A stretch of 64,000 nucleotides of DNA from Gnetum montanum. Lineage: Eukaryota > Streptophyta > Gnetopsida > Gnetales > Gnetaceae. The position numbers were made by a program, and so were the translations under genes. Position 1 is the first letter of the stretch. Each line of letters opens with the position of its first letter. The notes beneath the pieces are model-generated. The model did no database searches. It saw nothing but the letters and a program-made list of their open reading frames with translations, and was not told where the DNA came from. The stretch covers positions 777,660 to 841,659 of the forward strand of contig MNCI01014205.1 in assembly GCA_015680685.1 (NCBI GenBank). Reading direction: 5' to 3'. Shown here piece by piece: positions 60,016 through 64,000 of the stretch.

Positions 60016-62350
60016 ATGTCTTCTTCTCACAGGCGAGATGAATCCAACCCACCGGTGCCCCAAGAATGTCAGGTGGTATACATGCATCCATATGAATATG
60101 TCCCCAACTTCATCTTTATCCTACATTAAGATGAGCATCTGCGCTGGTGGGACATGGAAGGCAACATCATACTACCGCCTGACTAATCAGCTCTTGAAAT
60201 GCTATTTCACAATCTTGCTAGACTAGGCATTTAGGACTGTGGTGTGGAGTACGTCATGGAGGACCATGACTACTGGGGCTATCGTCCAACTGAAGCCCAA
60301 TGTGTATGAGACTAGCAGCAGGCAGAACGGTATGAAAACATGAAGGGAAAATAGTTCAGTAACCCCTTATTCTTGCAAGGACTGCAGGATGATGGGGAAT
60401 TTGTCTTTCATGATTCCCATTTGGCCGAACTTCCTCTGGGGCATCAGATCATTCAGTCCATCATTCAAAATAAGTAATCAACTGATTGAGACCCCTAGGA
60501 GGATGGAGGATCACATAGAAGATGGGCATGAAGATCGGGGCCATCATCAAAGTAAAGGGGGAGATCGATGCTCGAGCAGTGGTGATTCTTCTTCCTCTTC
60601 TCCATCCTCTCACTTCCCTCTACCTTCATCCAGTTCTAACTCCGATTGGGACTACGGTAAAAGGGAGCAAGGTGATCATGGTCATAAGAATCGAAGGGAA
60701 TGACGTGAGGGAGCGCGTGACCCATCATGCGAGCCTCACCATCAAGAAAGGAGAGGTAGCAGAACTCGTCATAAACATCGTGGCTTTCAGCAGGACTATG
60801 ACTTGGATGAGCCATTGTTGGCTACTCGAAGCATGCTCCATATTACCGAGGTAGTCCAAATACCCAGTAGGCACTTAAAAGATAGTCAAATCAAGCGCAT
60901 TAACATGAACAACATTCCTAGATTTGAAGAGGGATATCATTGTGATCCGCAGACTCACTTGCAAGTGTTTCATAATGCTTACACCCTACAAAACATTGAT
61001 AATGATTGGAAAGAACTTAAGATGTTCCCTCGCACACTCATCAAAGAAGCAAAAAGTTGGTACTAGTCTTTGGAGTCGGAATCAATTAGGAGATGGAGTA
61101 TGATGCTGGAAATCTTCAATGACAAGTATCAAACCTACTCCAAAGTGGCAAACCTAAGATGCCAAATCCAAGGGTGGAAGCAAGGTGGTAATGAACCCTT
61201 GGATACAACCATGAGCAGATACTACTCACTATTACATTGATGCCCTGGTCATGGCTACTCTCAGCAAGCACAGCTTCGTCATATCATGGATGGGCTTCAC
61301 TTTGAAACTAGAAAGACCCTTGGCATGTACACCCAAGGACGACTATCATAACTAAGAGCCCACCAATGGCAGTGCTTAATTAAGAAAGTGGCTAAAGAAG
61401 AGGGGGAACTTAGGAAGAAGGAGAGTGTAGAAGAGTTTAATCAGGACCCCTCCATCAGAAAAAGGAAAGCTTGGTTTTGTGAGGATGAGGAGGAATCACC
61501 ACTAGATGCAACGGTGAACCGTAAAACCTTACCCCTACAAAAATTTACTTCTGAAATATCAGCAAAGGTTGACAAGATGTGGAACTCTTTGGACGAAAAA
61601 TTTCAAAGTGTTCTGAAAATCGCAAAGGAGTCTAGAGAGCAAGATAATGATCATGATCAACATTGGAGGAAGGAAGTTGAACAGGCTCATCATAAAGGTA
61701 AGGGCAAAGTTGTTGTAGCAGAATAGGTTGTAGAATCTGACACAGAAGGAGATGAAAAATGTGACATATGCCAATATGAACATCCTAAGGAGTGTTGTCC
61801 TGTGGTGTCACATCTACAAGAGTCTGGGGTGTATGCACTGAATCTGCACTTGGCAAAGAGGCAAACACCTCGAAGGTTGCCTTACCCACAAGGCAATCCC
61901 AAGTAGTTCCACCAACAACAAGGATATTATTCAAGTGGAGTGCTGCTGTAACCTTACGAATACTTCCAGCAATGGAAACATCCAAAAGCGTGGGGGATGC
62001 CACCTCCAAGGTAGCAGTACCCTTACCAACAACCCGATCCATATAGGTACTATGTTCAGGAACTAGTCTCCCTGCAAGACTCTTTTAGTCACATGACCTT
62101 TCAAAATTATTACCACCCCTTAGAATATTTTTGACCACAATCTCCATCACCTAGGGGGAAGAACCCATACCTCTACTATCCTCCATCACCTTCTCTTATC
62201 GTCCCTACTTAGCAGCACCCCACTCAGCTACCACCTGCTCTAGCTATGTAGGGGGAAATACCACCACAGTCATAGCAACGTAATGCTACGAGGGCTGTCA
62301 ACCTATAATCGACTCCTCAACCAAGTGGATCGGAAGCCAAGCCATAGAGA
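60016..62350 (+). pseudogene. gag of element C
   Basis: The ATG at 60016 begins MSSSHRRDESNPPVPQECQV, followed by the N-terminal extension shared with B (YEYVPNFIFILH, DHDYWGYRPTEAQ). The gag core (60803-61390) has RINMNNIPRFEEGY, LQNIDNDWKELKMFPRTL, SWY, then MSRYYSLLH, HIMDGLHFETRKTLGMYTQG. The TAG at 61064-61066 is at the same codon as in B. A Glu/Lys-rich region follows (61388-61726), then a knuckle CDICQYEHPKECC (near 61760) and a Tyr/Pro/Gln-rich tail. It is the least decayed gag of the B/C type. Confidence 0.7.
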
Positions 62351-62569
62351 CGTCCCTTTTTTTGGCCCAATAACCTAAGCATACCCTCACACACACCTAT
62401 GGCGAGTGCCTCTAAACCTCAAACTACTACCACTATTCCACCCTTCAAGCAACCTTCAAACCAAATGCCCTCCAATGTATAAATAGTCATGCTCACACAC
62501 ACCGTGATCGATTAGATAAAGGCATGTCATCTTCCTTGGAAACTGACTGATCTAGGAAGCCCCCTCATC

Positions 62570-62985
62570 TATCTTCAGGTGGCAGGAAATAAGCCATGTA
62601 AAGATCTTCTAGATCTGGGGTTAGGAGTCAACTTGATTTCACATGACATGTACAAGACTTGAAACTTGTCCCAATTGAAGAAGAGAAATATTTGGCTCAA
62701 GCTAGAAGACCAATCCATTACTATTCCCTTGGGATTGGTGGAAGACATTGTAACCACTATTTGCGGGTGGTCCTATCCCACTGACTTCCTCATCATCCAT
62801 GTTGAGAATTACAAGGGGAACTTCCCCATCATAATGGGAAGAGCCTGGCTAAGCACGGTGGATACAAGATTGGGGCTCCATGATCTTTCCCTTGAAATTT
62901 CAAAGGAAGATCCTTTTGGGAAGATTAAGAAGAAGCACATTCCATGCATCACATATAATGACTCTAGGTGCAACTGTGTGTAACA
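62570..62985 (+). pseudogene. Protease domain of element C pol
   Basis: Motifs: LLDLGLGVNLISHDMY (active-site region, LDLG instead of LDTG), NIWLKLEDQSITIPLGLVED, TICGWSYPTDFLIIHVENYKG, NFPIIMGRAWLSTVDTRLGL. The expected Trp before NL-LKK is TGA here and TAG in element B, two different G-to-A hits at one TGG codon. The stop at 62981-62983 follows. Confidence 0.65.
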
Positions 62986-63058
62986 GCTATGGTTCGCCAA
63001 GTGAACATCTATTCAAGAATGTAGTCAGTGGACCGAGGAATCGCAAGTTCAACCATGC

Positions 63059-64000
63059 TTGTACACAGTAGCCACAAATCAAGAAGGCACCCAATGGTTG
63101 ACTACTAATCTTGCTAGTAGCACTTTGTGCATGGAACCATTTGAGGGGCTTGTACACACCTACATAGAAAGCATGAATGATTTGGAAGAGGTTCATCAAC
63201 AAGCATCCACTGTTGATGATCGTGATGATTGGGGAAAGTTGCAAATCCCTGAAAGTTTCAAACAAGAGCCCTTGGAACTCAAACCCTTACCGGCCCGCTT
63301 AGAATATGCATTTTTGTAGAATGGAAAACTGGTGATCATCAATGCCACCCTTGCTCCCGAACAAAAGAGGAAGTTGCTAAAGGTGGTAAACAAATGGGAT
63401 GCTACTTTTGCATGGTCGTATCTTGAATTAACAGGAGTTGATCCCAGGGTTTACTAACATCAAATTTATATTGACCCCTCCATGAAGCCATGATGACAAC
63501 GACAAAGGTGATTGAACCTGAAATTGAAGCAGGTCGTCAAATATGAAATCGAGCAGTTGTTAAAAGTGGGGTTCATCTACTCTATTGCTGATAGTGAATG
63601 GGTTAGCACACTCGTTATTGTGCTAAAGAAGGATGGAAAATGGAGGGTTTGTATAGATTTTTGATTTCTCAATATGGCTACCTTCAAAAATCACTTCCCA
63701 CTCCCATTTGTGGACCAAGTGTTGGATACCATTGTAGGGCATCGTTATTATAGCTTTTTGGATGGTTATAGTGGGTATAATCAAATCCAAATTCTGCTAG
63801 AAGACCAAGCCAAGACAACCTTCACAAGTCCCTAAGCGATTTTCGCATACAAAAAGATGCCCTTTGGCTTGTGTAATGTGCCTGCCACTTTTCAACACCT
63901 TGTCCTTAGCATCTTCTAGTAGCAAATTGGCAATGGGGTAGAAGTCTTCATGGATGAGTTCTCTACTTATGGCACATTTGATCAAGCCTTGGACCACCTT
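63059..64000 (+). pseudogene. Reverse transcriptase of element C, running off the window
   Basis: The linker (63059-63320) has NLASSTLCMEPFEGLVHTY and PLELKPLPARLEYAFL, the usual lead-in to Ty3 RT. RT then reads YEIEQLLKVGFIYSIADSEWV, VLKKDGKWRVCIDF, HFPLPFVDQVLDTI, YYSFLDGYSGYNQIQILLED, a TAA (63833-63835) in SP-AIFAY shared with B, MPFGLCNVPATFQ and VFMDEFSTYG (about 63946), where the second Asp of the catalytic pair is Glu. RNase H and integrase lie outside the window. Confidence 0.75.

Overview
The window is nuclear DNA from a seed plant with a large, repeat-packed, AT-rich genome. The evidence is two spliced plant-type genes with multi-kilobase introns, Athila/Tat-like Ty3 LTR retrotransposons nested in one another, and a plant pararetrovirus relic. 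The species cannot be named from the sequence. A gymnosperm is a guess, prompted by an intron-rich arginine decarboxylase; angiosperm ADC genes I know of have uninterrupted coding regions.

Layout. 1-16344 is a retrotransposon block: a minus-strand 3' LTR (540-1320) with its upstream spacer and polyprotein end (to about 3104); a nearly complete plus-strand element A (about 3105-10566) with gag and a third ORF but no pol; a minus-strand gag plus 5' LTR (10567-12939); and a plus-strand third ORF with its 3' LTR (12940-16344). 16345-16806 is a minus-strand pararetrovirus reverse transcriptase fragment, cut by that LTR. 17543-34338 is the genic island: a lunapark-type ER-shaping protein (5 coding exons, 410 aa) and an arginine decarboxylase (10 coding exons, 714 aa), both on the plus strand with reading phase kept at every junction. 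SINE-like, LINE-like and tandem repeats lie around them and in introns. 35245-64000 is a second retrotransposon block, best read as a stack: element D (minus) holds element E (minus, from 39982); E's 5' LTR is split at 47759 by element B (plus, full gag-pol plus third ORF); B's third ORF is split at 58945 by element C (plus), which runs off the window. A truncated plus-strand fragment (44981-45974) also sits inside E, flanked by 233/234-bp direct repeats.

The retrotransposons share one design. LTRs are about 780-930 bp, start TGATG and mostly end with CA (typically CTCATCA), and are followed by a tRNA-Asp-like primer site. Gag has a compact CX2CX3HX4C-type knuckle. A T-rich tract and a roughly 1-2 kb spacer with colinear conserved blocks follow gag/pol. 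Then comes a third ORF resembling the 'putative plant transposon protein' family with a long coiled-coil tail, then a purine tract and the 3' LTR. The most striking signal is a set of palindromes centred on TAC/GTAC just upstream of the TATA box in each LTR. A second palindrome-plus-TATA module lies inside elements A, B and D, ahead of the third ORF, and its 'dialect' resembles that element's own LTR. Most reading frames are broken by stops and frameshifts, so the copies look dead.
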